NCBI GenBank assembly: GCA_017434855.1 | Contig: JAFRUA010000031.1 | Span: forward strand, 1 to 64,000 | DNA length: 64,000 nucleotides | Origin: Clostridia bacterium | GTDB taxonomy: Bacteria; Bacillota; Clostridia; Oscillospirales; Acutalibacteraceae | Direction of reading: 5' to 3' | Shown: piece after piece, positions 35,950-44,928 of the stretch | Numbering within the stretch: the stretch's first letter is position 1 | Layout: each line of letters begins with the position of its first letter | The notes under the pieces: model-generated | The model's input: only the letters and a program-made list of their open reading frames with translations | What the model was told of the DNA's origin: nothing | Database searches by the model: none | Translations under genes and position numbers: made by a program

Positions 35950-37083
35950 ATGGCGAATCCAGCAGAAAAGAACGCGCAGGAAAAAATCCACGACGCCTAT
36001 GTGCATCTTTGCGAGACCAAACCCTATTACAAGATCCGCGTCAGCGAGGTCGTCAAAGAAGCCGGCATCAACCGCACCACGTTTTACCGCCACTATCTCG
36101 GCATGCCGGACCTGATCCTCGCGATGTATCACCGCTATATGCGGGGGCTCCTCTCTGTCCCCGACGGGATGACCGTTGCCTCCGCAGCCGATCTGGAGGC
36201 TTATGCCAATACGGTATGGGATCGGTTGATCGCGCACCGGGAGGAGTTGCTGAAAATTCTTGATATGCCGGGCGTCCTGCAAATGCTGGTGGTTTCCGGC
36301 CGGGCGCTGCAGCATAAGCTGACCCGCCTTGCCAAAAAAGCAAAGCTGACCGACCCCGCTGTTTTTCGCAATATCCGCTATTCGCCCTATCTGTTTATTT
36401 TTCAACTGTTCATCACGACGAAGGGAGAAGAAATCCTCGACCCGCAGTTGTCCGCGCAGCAGCAGCATTTCGATTTTTCCCAATCCATTCCGGAGAATCT
36501 TTCCCGCTTTATGGAGGCCGAGCTCGGCGGCAGCAGCGATTTCCATTATGCCCTGTTCGGCGCGTATATCAAGCTGTTGACCGCGAATGATGAGGACGCC
36601 ATCACCGTGACGCAGCTTCTGGACACTGCCGGCATCAGCCGGACCCAGTTCTATTTATACTACAAAAACATGGAGGATTTCCGCCGCCGTTTCTATTACA
36701 CCTGTTTTGAGATGACGATCGAAATCATGCTCCAGATCTGCCGCACGCGGGCGCCGCTTTCCGAAGCGCAGGCGTCAACGCTGCGCGCCACGATTTTTGA
36801 GGCTTATAACAAAAAGGCGATCCATCGGCTGCTTTCCACAGGCAAGCTGGTCGAATACGGCTCCTATATTCTGGCTCACATCTATCTGCGCTATCTGGAG
36901 CAGCTGGAACGGGACTACGGACCGCTGGACGAAGCGCAAAAGCAAGTGCTGGTTTACTATATCGGCGTCATGTGCGCGCTCGCCTTGTGGTATTACATCC
37001 ATAAGATCGATTATGCCGAATACCGAAACGGCGTTACGCACGTCAAGCGGATCATGGAACAGGCGCTTGGCATCACACCATAA
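35950..37083 (+). CDS. Tandem TetR/AcrR-type regulator (two DNA-binding domains in one chain)
   Basis: 377 residues, about twice a normal TetR. The first helix-turn-helix is 'IRVSEVVKEAGINRTTFYRHY' broken at the turn (about residues 28-50). A second, 'VTQLLDTAGISRTQFYLYY', lies near residues 220-240. Each is followed by an all-helical region, so the protein looks like two TetR units joined head to tail. One chain could therefore imitate a TetR dimer, or bind two half-sites. The ligand is unknown. The flanking genes are a small peptide ORF upstream and a giant secreted protein downstream, either of which could be its target. Confidence 0.85.
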   Translation: MANPAEKNAQEKIHDAYVHLCETKPYYKIRVSEVVKEAGINRTTFYRHYLGMPDLILAMYHRYMRGLLSVPDGMTVASAADLEAYANTVWDRLIAHREELLKILDMPGVLQMLVVSGRALQHKLTRLAKKAKLTDPAVFRNIRYSPYLFIFQLFITTKGEEILDPQLSAQQQHFDFSQSIPENLSRFMEAELGGSSDFHYALFGAYIKLLTANDEDAITVTQLLDTAGISRTQFYLYYKNMEDFRRRFYYTCFEMTIEIMLQICRTRAPLSEAQASTLRATIFEAYNKKAIHRLLSTGKLVEYGSYILAHIYLRYLEQLERDYGPLDEAQKQVLVYYIGVMCALALWYYIHKIDYAEYRNGVTHVKRIMEQALGITP

Positions 37084-37134
37084 CACTGTGTTTACAGTTT
37101 ATACACATCTTGTGCAATACTTATAAAACATTTG

Positions 37135-37173
37135 ACGGATCGGTCATTGCGGTTGACAGATCCGTTATTTTTG
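37135..37173 (+). terminator. Terminator of the double-TetR gene
   Basis: ACGGATC (37135-37141) pairs with GATCCGT (37159-37165), followed by TATTTTTG. Confidence 0.7.
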
Positions 37174-37177
37174 TTGC

Positions 37178-37206
37178 TTGCAAAGCCTGCAGCGATGGAA
37201 TAAAAT
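37178..37206 (+). promoter_or_regulatory. Promoter of the 1155-residue secreted protein
   Basis: TTGCAA (37178-37183), 17-bp spacer, TAAAAT (37201-37206). Confidence 0.65.
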
Positions 37207-37295
37207 GGCATTGAGCAAAGGGAAAGCAGGGGCTTTCCCAGCCGAAAACGGTTGCCGGACCGCAACCCGGCAAAAAACAAAAGGAGGCAATCATT

Positions 37296-40200
37296 ATGAA
37301 AAAACTATCCGCAGTCTTGTTGTCGATCCTGATGGTCCTGACCTGTCTGGTCCCGATGGCGTCGGCCTATGACAACGCAGCCGTGGTCGGCGGCGATTAC
37401 AGCGCCCTGACCGATGACGACGTGCTGGGCATCGTGCTGGACTGGCTTGACGGCCGGATCGCTGCCGTCGCGCCGGACTTTGACGAGTTTGAACAGTATG
37501 CCGGCATCATCGAAGCCGCAGGCTACACGATCCCGGAGATCACCGGCGTTGACAGCCTGGTCGAGTACAAAGACGCGCTTGCCGAACTCGGCGGCGACTT
37601 TGCAAACCTCGGCTCGACCGACCTGATCGTGAAGCGGGCGGACGCCGGCAACACCGGCTTCGTCAACGGCCTGGTCGAATTCATGGCCGCCAATGCCGAC
37701 ACTTTCGGCAAGGTCTTCCGCTGGGACGATCAGGTGTTCGATTACGGGAAGGTCGGCGAATACATCGAAGGTCTGGAAGACGGCAACCCGATCAAGACGT
37801 TTTATTACGACTATCTGATCGGCAACAACATTCAGGAAAAATTTGTCGGCGAGATCGCGCGTGAAATGGGCTACACGATTCCCGACGGCGAAATCTTTGA
37901 CGACACGCTGAACAACGGCATCAAGCAGGCGCTTGCGCCGCTGCTCAAGGAGATCCTGATCAGTGAAGAATCCAAGGCAGCTTATGATGCGTTCAACCTG
38001 AAGACGACCGACGTCTACACGCTCGTGAAGGCCTATGTCGGCCTGCTGCAGAATGATTACAAGGGTCAGTTTGACGATCTGCTTTCCGGCTTCCTGACCG
38101 CGCTGCAGGGCCTGGTCAATGTGGTCGAATCCGGTGTGAACGTCACCCCGCCGACCGCAACGATCCGTGACTACGGCACCTTTGTTGCGGGTCCCTATAC
38201 GCCGGACAGCGTCGACCCCAACAAGTATATGCCAACGATCTACACCTCCGGCGAATACAAGGCCATGATCGAAGAAGCGATCGCCGGCCTTGAGATCGAA
38301 CCGATCGAGGTCAACGGTACGGAATATGTCCCGGTCATCACCGTGACAGACGACCCGGTCCCCGAAGGGTTGAAAAACGGCGACCCGACCGCGCTTGTGG
38401 ACGGCTTCAAGATGAACGTTGCGCAGGGCGACGACACGATCTTTGATCTTGCAATCGACTTCTCCGACATCGAAGACGCGGTGAACGCCGAAATCGCGAA
38501 TCAGATTCCGACAATCCAGACGACCGTCAACGGCGTGGTTGATGCAGCGGTCGCCGCAGCAAACAACATGCCCTTTATCGGCGGCAGCGTCACCGGTTCG
38601 GCAACGGTCAACAGCATCACCGTTTCGCTGGCCTATGCCGGTTACAGCACCGAAGACACCTTCACGATGGAAGTCACCGTGACCCCGAACATCGACATCA
38701 CCTACGGCGGCAATGTCTGGACCTATGCAAGCATGGTCGGCATGACGCAGGAGAAGATCGAAGCCGATTACATCCAGCCCGCCATCGCCGAATATGTGAA
38801 GAACCCGGTTGCGACGATCTCCGTTTCCAACCTGAACGGCGAGATCGCCGAGCTGGAACAGATCGCGACCCTGCTCAGCTACATTGACACCGACGCCGAA
38901 TATAACGATGCACTGCTCGACGTTTCGGCGAACTATGACGCATACAACGGCGTTGTTGGTCAGGCCAACCACATTCTCTACGGGCTGGTCGACATGATCG
39001 CCTCTGACGCGGGCATGGCAGACCTTGACCTTACCGACGGCGGCAACGAGTATCTGTATGAAAACCTGCAGAAAATCTGCGATAAAGTCTCCGGTCTGTT
39101 CTTGACGATGAAGCAGTACATTGACCGCGACACCTTCGTCTCCCTTGCGGAGGCTGCCGACATCAGCGCGGTGTTCGCTTCCGCGCACGGCTTCAACGCC
39201 GGCATGGTCTATGACATGGACTTCTCCTCCGTGGAGAACGCGCTGGACTGCGGCATCCGTATCGCCTGTGACCTGCTGGCCGCAGACGACGAAGACAGCA
39301 TCTTCTATGAATTCCACATGCGTGTGGAAGATCTTGACACGCTGGACGCCATCATCGCCACCACCGCGGACATGATCCTCGGCAAGCTGCTTGCCGAAAT
39401 CGAGATCGACGGCTGGGATTACACCTACACCGCCATTGACGCCGCGGTTGTGGACGCCGGCACGATCACCGCACAGGATGCCGTGATGGACAAGATCGTT
39501 GACATTCTCTATGAAGCCGCAACCTTCGCGGTACCGAAGATCAACGCGGCAATCAATGAAGTGATCGCCGACCTCAACGCGGACTTCGACCTGCAGCTTG
39601 GCGATGTGAACTTCCGTCTCGGCGTGGAAAAGGGCGCCGACTGGGAAGCAACGCTGGGCGCGCTGGCTGACCGCTTCCTTGGCCTGACCGACGGCCTGAT
39701 CATCTATCCGGATGCACCCGCCGCTGCTGACAGCGCGCTGCTGAAGGTGAGCAAGATCGCCGACGCGGTGCTGCCGATGACCTCCATGTTCTCGAATTAC
39801 ACCGGCCTGGTCGACATGAACGACGCGCTGTTCGTGAAGGCTGCCGACGGTGATCTGAGCGACTTCCTTGCGTACTTTGAGGTCAAGGACGACGCCATCG
39901 CGGGCGACGTACCGGTGACCAAGGCGCTCATCAACGCCTCGGACTACATCGTTGACGCATTCTTCCCCGACACGGTTGAGACCGAGCTTTATCCGGCGTC
40001 CGAGACCGTGCAGCAGACCTTCACCGGCGCCGAGAGCGATCAGGGCATCGCGGCGCGCAACATGGTCAGCATCAACAACCGCAAGGCCGACCTCATTCCG
40101 GTCGCCTGCAGACTGCTGAAGGAATCCGACATTCTGAAGACGCTCGCCTGCACGCACGCAAATGTGACCACGACCACGGCAGTTGCCGGCACCTGCAAGA

Positions 40201-40763
40201 CGCCCGCCAAGAGCGAAGGCAAGGTCTGTGAAGACTGCGGTCTGGTGATCGAAGCGGCTGTGGAAGGCGATCTGAATCCGGCCAACCATGAAGGCGGCAC
40301 GGAAGTCCGCAATGCAGTGGATGCGACCTGCGCTCACGGCGGCTACACCGGCGACACTTACTGCCTCGGCTGCGGCGAACCGATCGAAATGGGCACCGCC
40401 ACGCCGAAGAGCACGACCCACACCGGCGGTACGGAAGTCCGCGGCGCCGTGACGGCGAACTGCCACGCACAGGGCTACACGGGCGACACCTACTGCCTCG
40501 GCTGCGGTGATAAGATCGCGACCGGCGAAGCGACGCCGATCAACGCGAACAATCACACCGGCGGCACCGAAGTCCGCGGCGCGAAGGACGCGACCACCGA
40601 AGAAGAGGGCTACAGCGGCGACACCTACTGCAAGGGCTGCGGCAATCTGATTGAAGCGGGCCACACCACGCCGAAAAAGAGCCAGAACTTCTTCCAGAAG
40701 CTCATCAGCGCCATCCGCGGCTTCTTCCAGAAGATCGCCAGCTTCTTCAAAAACATCTTCTAA
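37296..40763 (+). CDS. Giant secreted protein of unknown function with CxxC repeats and Phe-rich tail
   Basis: 1155 residues, AAAGGAGG before the ATG, signal peptide to about residue 24. About 900 residues of Asp/Ala/Leu-rich, mainly helical sequence follow, with no family I recognise. From about residue 950 there is a Cys-bearing unit and then three clear repeats of about 45 residues. Each has the pattern H-x-G-G-T-E-V-R, then G-Y-(T/S)-G-D-T-Y-C-x-G-C-G, so each carries a CxxC that may bind metal or form disulphides. The last 25 residues are an aromatic amphipathic helix ('FFQKIASFFKNIF' at the end). A similar tail ends the giant protein at 60199. Likely a surface or matrix protein; function unknown. 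Confidence 0.88.
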   Translation: MKKLSAVLLSILMVLTCLVPMASAYDNAAVVGGDYSALTDDDVLGIVLDWLDGRIAAVAPDFDEFEQYAGIIEAAGYTIPEITGVDSLVEYKDALAELGGDFANLGSTDLIVKRADAGNTGFVNGLVEFMAANADTFGKVFRWDDQVFDYGKVGEYIEGLEDGNPIKTFYYDYLIGNNIQEKFVGEIAREMGYTIPDGEIFDDTLNNGIKQALAPLLKEILISEESKAAYDAFNLKTTDVYTLVKAYVGLLQNDYKGQFDDLLSGFLTALQGLVNVVESGVNVTPPTATIRDYGTFVAGPYTPDSVDPNKYMPTIYTSGEYKAMIEEAIAGLEIEPIEVNGTEYVPVITVTDDPVPEGLKNGDPTALVDGFKMNVAQGDDTIFDLAIDFSDIEDAVNAEIANQIPTIQTTVNGVVDAAVAAANNMPFIGGSVTGSATVNSITVSLAYAGYSTEDTFTMEVTVTPNIDITYGGNVWTYASMVGMTQEKIEADYIQPAIAEYVKNPVATISVSNLNGEIAELEQIATLLSYIDTDAEYNDALLDVSANYDAYNGVVGQANHILYGLVDMIASDAGMADLDLTDGGNEYLYENLQKICDKVSGLFLTMKQYIDRDTFVSLAEAADISAVFASAHGFNAGMVYDMDFSSVENALDCGIRIACDLLAADDEDSIFYEFHMRVEDLDTLDAIIATTADMILGKLLAEIEIDGWDYTYTAIDAAVVDAGTITAQDAVMDKIVDILYEAATFAVPKINAAINEVIADLNADFDLQLGDVNFRLGVEKGADWEATLGALADRFLGLTDGLIIYPDAPAAADSALLKVSKIADAVLPMTSMFSNYTGLVDMNDALFVKAADGDLSDFLAYFEVKDDAIAGDVPVTKALINASDYIVDAFFPDTVETELYPASETVQQTFTGAESDQGIAARNMVSINNRKADLIPVACRLLKESDILKTLACTHANVTTTTAVAGTCKTPAKSEGKVCEDCGLVIEAAVEGDLNPANHEGGTEVRNAVDATCAHGGYTGDTYCLGCGEPIEMGTATPKSTTHTGGTEVRGAVTANCHAQGYTGDTYCLGCGDKIATGEATPINANNHTGGTEVRGAKDATTEEEGYSGDTYCKGCGNLIEAGHTTPKKSQNFFQKLISAIRGFFQKIASFFKNIF

Positions 40764-40805
40764 ACACTCAAACTTTGACCACTTCCAATCTCTCCTCTTG
40801 TCTCC

Positions 40806-40845
40806 CCATGGCACCCCCGCCGTGGGGGGACGCCTTTTGCTGTTG
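40806..40845 (+). terminator. Probable terminator of the giant secreted protein gene
   Basis: GGCACCCCC...GGGGGG-ACGCC forms an imperfect GC-rich hairpin followed by TTTTGCTGTTGTTTT. Confidence 0.6.
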
Positions 40846-41129
40846 TTTTCAGTCGGAAAATGTATTGTATAAAAACTTTTATTTGAAGGAATCCTCGCTG
40901 TCACAAAATACCGGGGATCTCATCTTACTACAATCCTCTCGCAAAAATAAACTTGCTCTCGCTCTCTGACACCGTTGATGGCAGTGAGTGAGCCTTAGAA
41001 TATAATTGCACCTTTTCAGAGTATTTTTTGCTACTACGGTGGGTACCAGTCGCATCCTTTACAATGTTGCTGCGCCGGAGGTTCTCCGCCTGCACAGCTT
41101 CAAAGACATCGCGTTTGATAATCGCATCA
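40846..41129. other. Geneless stretch before phosphoesterase relic
   Basis: No convincing gene, promoter or structured element. The plus-strand frame near 41006-41140 is open but resembles nothing known; it may be debris from the same lost gene as the relic that follows. Confidence 0.4.
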
Positions 41130-41384
41130 TGAGACTGTTTGATTATTTATCTGGTGCTGTCGCACACCTGCCCGGCGAAGTACATTCCACACGAAGCTAT
41201 GCTGACTTTTGTGGATCAGAGCACGGTCGACCGTTCCACGGAAGACTGGCTCGACGGAATCGAGGCCCGTTTGCAGTATGACGCTTGGTATTGCGGTCAC
41301 TGGCACATCAACAAGAATATCGACAGGATGCATTTTCTGTTCCATGACCTCGCGTGCCTGCCGGAAAAAGGGAAGGCCAAATAA
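41130..41384 (+). pseudogene. 3' relic of a metallophosphoesterase gene
   Basis: The frame reads 'LVLSHTCPAKYIP', 'DQSTVDRSTEDWLD' and 'YDAWYCGHWHINKNID', i.e. the last third of a calcineurin-like phosphoesterase, including the C-terminal GHWH metal ligands. The N-terminal metal motifs are absent and no ribosome site precedes it. It still has its terminator (41392-41435). Confidence 0.7.
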
Positions 41385-41391
41385 CAATCAT

Positions 41392-41435
41392 GCCCGCAGC
41401 TCGAATCTCAACGAGCTTTGCGGGCTGTTTTTCTG
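41392..41435 (+). terminator. Terminator left behind the phosphoesterase relic
   Basis: GCCCGCAGCTCG (41392-41403) pairs, with a small bulge, to CGAGC...GCGGGC (41412-41425), followed by TGTTTTTCTG. Confidence 0.75.
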
Positions 41436-41444
41436 TTTATGGGA

Positions 41445-41473
41445 TTGCAAAAATCCGTTATTTCAGGTATAAT
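41445..41473 (+). promoter_or_regulatory. Promoter of the hydrolase/flavodoxin operon
   Basis: TTGCAA (41445-41450), 17-bp spacer, TATAAT (41468-41473), then a 90-base leader. Confidence 0.75.
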
Positions 41474-41562
41474 AATACAAAGTCAAAAGACACATTGAAT
41501 TGGGATCACGTGAACATTGAACAGCAAAAAAAATATTTTTATAAGTTAAGGAGCGACCACCC

Positions 41563-42564
41563 ATGGTTTTAAAAGAAAAACTGCAACTCACGGAAGAGTG
41601 GGACAAGACCTTTTTGAAGAGCGAAAAGGTCGAGCACAGCAAGGTGACCTTCGTCAATCGCTATGGCATTACTCTCGCAGCGGATATGTATATTCCGAAG
41701 AACGCAGAAGGAAAACTGTCCGCGATCGCCGTCTGCGGTCCGTTCGGCGCGGTCAAGGAGCAATGCTCTGGTCTTTACGCGCAGACGATGGCGACGCGCG
41801 GTTATCTGACGATTGCCTTCGATCCGTCCTTCACCGGAGAGAGCGGCGGGAACGTCCGCTATATGGCGTCGCCGGATATCAACACCGAGGATTTTATGGC
41901 GGCGGTGGATTTTCTGTCGCTCTGCGATCAAGTCGATCCCGACCGCATCGGCATCATCGGGATCTGTGGCTGGGGCGGAATGGCACTCAATACGACTGCG
42001 CTCGACACGAGGATCAAGGCGACGGTCGCCGTTACGATGTACGATATGACCCGCGTAAACGCAAAGGGATATTTCGATTCCGCCGACAGTGAGGAAGCAC
42101 GGTATCAGATGAAGGCGGCGATGTGCGCACAGCGCCTAGAAGATCTGAAAAACGGCGAGTACAAGCTCGGCGGAGGCGTGGTCGATCCGTTGCCTGACGA
42201 CGCGCCGTTCTTCGTAAAGGATTATTATGACTATTACAAAACGCAGCGCGGATATCATCCCCGCTCGCTCAACTCGAATGGCGGCTGGAACGTAATCGGG
42301 TGCGAATCGTTCGCCAATCAGCCGATCTTGCAATACTCAAACGAGATTCGCTCCGCGGTGCTCATTATCCACGGCGAGAAGGCGCATTCCTGCTATTTCA
42401 GCCGTGACGCTTATGCGAATATGATAAAAGGCAGCAAATATAGCGCAAATAAAGAACTGATGATCATTCCCGATGCTGTCCACACCGACCTATACGACGG
42501 CGGTGGAAAGAACGCTATTCCGTTCGACAAAATCGATGCGTTTATGAAGGAGCACATGAAATGA
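41563..42564 (+). CDS. Alpha/beta hydrolase with Cys at the nucleophile elbow
   Basis: 333 residues, TAAGGAG before the ATG, no signal peptide. The alpha/beta-hydrolase fold is seen in 'GYLTIAFDPSFTGES' and the nucleophile elbow 'GICGWGG' (about residue 145), where Cys stands in place of Ser, as in dienelactone hydrolases. Later 'VLIIHGEKAHSCYFS' holds the likely acid region and 'PDAVHTDLY' the catalytic His. Substrate unknown. The stop overlaps the next start (ATGA), making it the first gene of a redox operon. Confidence 0.85.
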   Translation: MVLKEKLQLTEEWDKTFLKSEKVEHSKVTFVNRYGITLAADMYIPKNAEGKLSAIAVCGPFGAVKEQCSGLYAQTMATRGYLTIAFDPSFTGESGGNVRYMASPDINTEDFMAAVDFLSLCDQVDPDRIGIIGICGWGGMALNTTALDTRIKATVAVTMYDMTRVNAKGYFDSADSEEARYQMKAAMCAQRLEDLKNGEYKLGGGVVDPLPDDAPFFVKDYYDYYKTQRGYHPRSLNSNGGWNVIGCESFANQPILQYSNEIRSAVLIIHGEKAHSCYFSRDAYANMIKGSKYSANKELMIIPDAVHTDLYDGGGKNAIPFDKIDAFMKEHMK

Positions 42565-43103
42565 GCAAAGTATTAGTTATCACCACCAGCCTGCGGGCAA
42601 AGAGCAATTCCGACATCCTCGCAGAACGGCTGATCGCCGGAGCGAGGGACGCTGGACATGAGGTCGAACAGATCAGCTTGAAAGGTAAAAAGATCGGCTT
42701 TTGCATCGGCTGTCTTTCCTGCCAGAAGACGCAGAAATGTGTAATCAAAGACGACGCGGCCGAGATTGCCGAAAAGGTCAAAAACGCCGATACGCTCGTT
42801 TTCGTCACGCCGATCTACTATTACGAAATGTCCGGACAGATGAAAACGCTGCTCGACCGGATGAACCCACTGTATCCATCGGATTACAGGTTCAGAAAAG
42901 TGTATATGCTTTCTGCCGCTGCGGAGGATGAAGAGACGACTCCTGAAAAAGCGGTGAACGGACTGCAGGGATGGATCGACTGCTTTGAAAAAGCGGAACT
43001 CTCCGGAACACTATTCTGCGGCGGCATCAATGATCCCGCGGAGGCTGCCGGTAAAGAAAAAGAACTTGAGGAAGCTTATGAATTTGGAAAAACGCTGCTT
43101 TAA
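42561..43103 (+). CDS. Flavodoxin-fold NAD(P)H-dependent oxidoreductase A
   Basis: 180 residues of the NADPH-dependent FMN reductase/iron-sulphur flavoprotein family. The FMN loop 'TTSLRAKSNSDILAE' is at the start, followed by 'CIGCLSCQKTQKCVIKDD', a Cys-rich strip that in some relatives binds an Fe-S cluster and in others is redox-active. 'FVTPIYYYEMSGQMKTLLDR' is the second flavin contact. It overlaps both its upstream (4 bases) and downstream (26 bases) neighbours, so it is strictly co-translated. Confidence 0.92.
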   Translation: MSKVLVITTSLRAKSNSDILAERLIAGARDAGHEVEQISLKGKKIGFCIGCLSCQKTQKCVIKDDAAEIAEKVKNADTLVFVTPIYYYEMSGQMKTLLDRMNPLYPSDYRFRKVYMLSAAAEDEETTPEKAVNGLQGWIDCFEKAELSGTLFCGGINDPAEAAGKEKELEEAYEFGKTLL

Positions 43104-44082
43104 AAAAATATGTTTCCTGCTTGCGGTACTGTTGATCTCGCTGCTTGCAGGTTGCGGAACGCAGAAACCAGTTGAGACTGGATCGGACGCGGAGTCAACG
43201 AGCAACACGTCACCGGCTGAATCTCAAATCGAAAGCGAAACCGAGCCAACGAACGAAAGCGGCGGTGCGATCGTCGTGTATTTCTCGCGCACTGGGCATA
43301 CGAAACCGCTCGCGGAGTATATCAAAGAAGAGCTTGACGCCGATATTTATGAGATCGAGGCGAAAGTGCCGTACACCGACGACGATATCAAATATTACAC
43401 CGACTGCCGCGCCGACAGAGAGCAGAACGACCCGACGGCACGTCCGGAGATTGCCGGAGAGCTGCCGGATTTGTCGGAATATGATACCGTGTTCCTCGGC
43501 TATCCGATCTGGCATGGCCAGGCGCCGAAGATCATCTACACGTTTCTTGAAAGCGTTGACGTGAGCGGCAAAACGGTGATTCCGTTCTGCACCTCCGCGT
43601 CAAGCCCGATCGGCTCGAGTGCGGAGAATTTGCATCCGCTCGCTCCAAACGCTGTCTGGAAAGATGGAACGCGCTTTGCGATCGGTACGTCGAGAGAAGA
43701 AATTAAGGATTGGTTCAGCAGTATGAATAATCAGAAAGAACTGAAACTGTATATCGGCGGAACAGAACTGCCTGTAACGTGGCTGGAAAATGCTTCTGTC
43801 GAAGCGTTGAAGGAACTTGCGGCGGACGGTTTGACCGTTCAGATGTCTATGTACGGTGGATTTGAGCAGGTCGGCTCTCTCGGAAAAAGTCTACCGAAGG
43901 ATGACAAACAGATTACTACAGACTACGGTGATATTGTGCTCTTTTCCGGAAATCAGATCGTTTTGTTTTACGGCTCCAATTCTTGGAGTTATACGAGGCT
44001 GGGACAAATAAATCTGTCAAAAGCGGAAATGACCGAGCTGCTTTCAAACGGCAACGTAACGGTGATATTAAAATGCAAATGA
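43078..44082 (+). CDS. Lipoprotein with flavodoxin and cyclophilin-like domains
   Basis: 334 residues from ATG 43078 (TTGAGGAAG upstream). Lipobox 'LLAGC' (about residue 22), then a Ser/Thr/Glu-rich linker. A flavodoxin domain (about 60-215) starts with 'VVYFSRTGHTKPLAEYI' and has 'GYPIWHGQAPKIIYTFL'. The C-terminal 115 residues ('LPVTWLENASVEALKEL', 'YGDIVLFSGNQIVLFYGSN') match the cyclophilin-like fold often encoded beside flavodoxins. The enzyme would carry flavin on the outer face of the membrane, as an exported electron carrier or quinone reductase. Substrate unknown. Confidence 0.9.
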   Translation: MNLEKRCFKKICFLLAVLLISLLAGCGTQKPVETGSDAESTSNTSPAESQIESETEPTNESGGAIVVYFSRTGHTKPLAEYIKEELDADIYEIEAKVPYTDDDIKYYTDCRADREQNDPTARPEIAGELPDLSEYDTVFLGYPIWHGQAPKIIYTFLESVDVSGKTVIPFCTSASSPIGSSAENLHPLAPNAVWKDGTRFAIGTSREEIKDWFSSMNNQKELKLYIGGTELPVTWLENASVEALKELAADGLTVQMSMYGGFEQVGSLGKSLPKDDKQITTDYGDIVLFSGNQIVLFYGSNSWSYTRLGQINLSKAEMTELLSNGNVTVILKCK

Positions 44083-44231
44083 GTATTACAATTCATATCT
44101 ATTACACCGGAAAAAACGGTTCCGCGCTCGCATTCGCAAAAGAAATGACAGAGACCGGCATCGTTGATGCAATCCGTGCCGAGGACGGCAACCTGCGTTA
44201 TGAGTATTTCTTTCCGTATGAATCATTTTGA
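44079..44231 (+). pseudogene. Truncated antibiotic biosynthesis monooxygenase (ABM) gene
   Basis: 50 codons from an ATG overlapping the previous stop. 'ITIHIYYTGKNGSALAFAKEM' split across the strand and 'EDGNLRYEYFFP' give the first half of an ABM/quinol monooxygenase domain, which normally needs about 95 residues. The frame ends at TGA just before the ribosome site of the next gene, so the second half has been deleted. Probably non-functional. Confidence 0.65.
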
Positions 44232-44243
44232 TGGAGGAAGCAT

Positions 44244-44876
44244 ATGAAAGTGATAATCCTGAATGGGAGTCCCCGCAAGAATTGGAACACCGCCCAGCTT
44301 CTGAAGAAAGCGCAAAGAGGAGCGGAATCTACCGGCGATGAGGTTGAGTACATTGACCTTTACAATCTGAATTACAATGGTTGCCGCAGCTGCCTTGCTT
44401 GTAAACGCAAAGGCATCGCGGAGCCTTGCAAATGCTACTGGAAGGATGAACTGACGCCTGTTCTGGAGAAAATATGGCAAGCGGACAGGTTGATCACCGG
44501 ATCGCCGATTTACTACAGTGAGCCTACAGGCGGTATGCGTTCTCTTTTGGAAAGACTGACCTTCCCGGCAATGAGCTATAACGACTATTCAAGCGTCTTC
44601 AATGGCCGTGTCGATGTGGATATCTTTCTTACCATGAACGCGCCGATGCAGTATTACAAGCAGGCGTATGAAGGAAGAATGCAGGAGTATTTTGCACCGA
44701 TGCGGTTCCTGAACGGTCAGGTTCGCATGATCCCTGTCTGTGATACCCTGCAGGTGAAGGATTACTCCAAATATGACATGGCAGGTTTCTCTGAGGAGCA
44801 TAAGAAAGCGGTTCATGACGCAGAATTTCCAACGCTGCTTGATCAGGCTTTCAAGATTGGGGCTGGTACTATTTGA
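44244..44876 (+). CDS. Flavodoxin-fold NAD(P)H-dependent oxidoreductase B
   Basis: 210 residues, ATGGAGGAAG ribosome site. The FMN-phosphate loop 'LNGSPRKNWNTAQLL' is near the start, then 'CRSCLACKRKGIAEPCKC', a five-cysteine strip suited to an iron-sulphur cluster, and 'GSPIYYSEPTGGMRSLLER' for the flavin ring. Cytoplasmic. It is one of four intact relatives in this cluster plus one at 52464, so a shared role in flavin-dependent detoxification or electron transfer is likely. Confidence 0.92.
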   Translation: MKVIILNGSPRKNWNTAQLLKKAQRGAESTGDEVEYIDLYNLNYNGCRSCLACKRKGIAEPCKCYWKDELTPVLEKIWQADRLITGSPIYYSEPTGGMRSLLERLTFPAMSYNDYSSVFNGRVDVDIFLTMNAPMQYYKQAYEGRMQEYFAPMRFLNGQVRMIPVCDTLQVKDYSKYDMAGFSEEHKKAVHDAEFPTLLDQAFKIGAGTI

Positions 44877-44928
44877 CAAATCCCGGTTTGTCGAGATATC
44901 GCTGAATCTGCATATGTTGGGGTAACGG

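Noticed and set aside
37305..40904. A 1199-codon open frame on the strand opposite the giant secreted protein
   Set aside because: It lacks a ribosome site and domain resemblance, and mirrors the codon bias of the real gene, which has a signal peptide, ribosome site and repeats.
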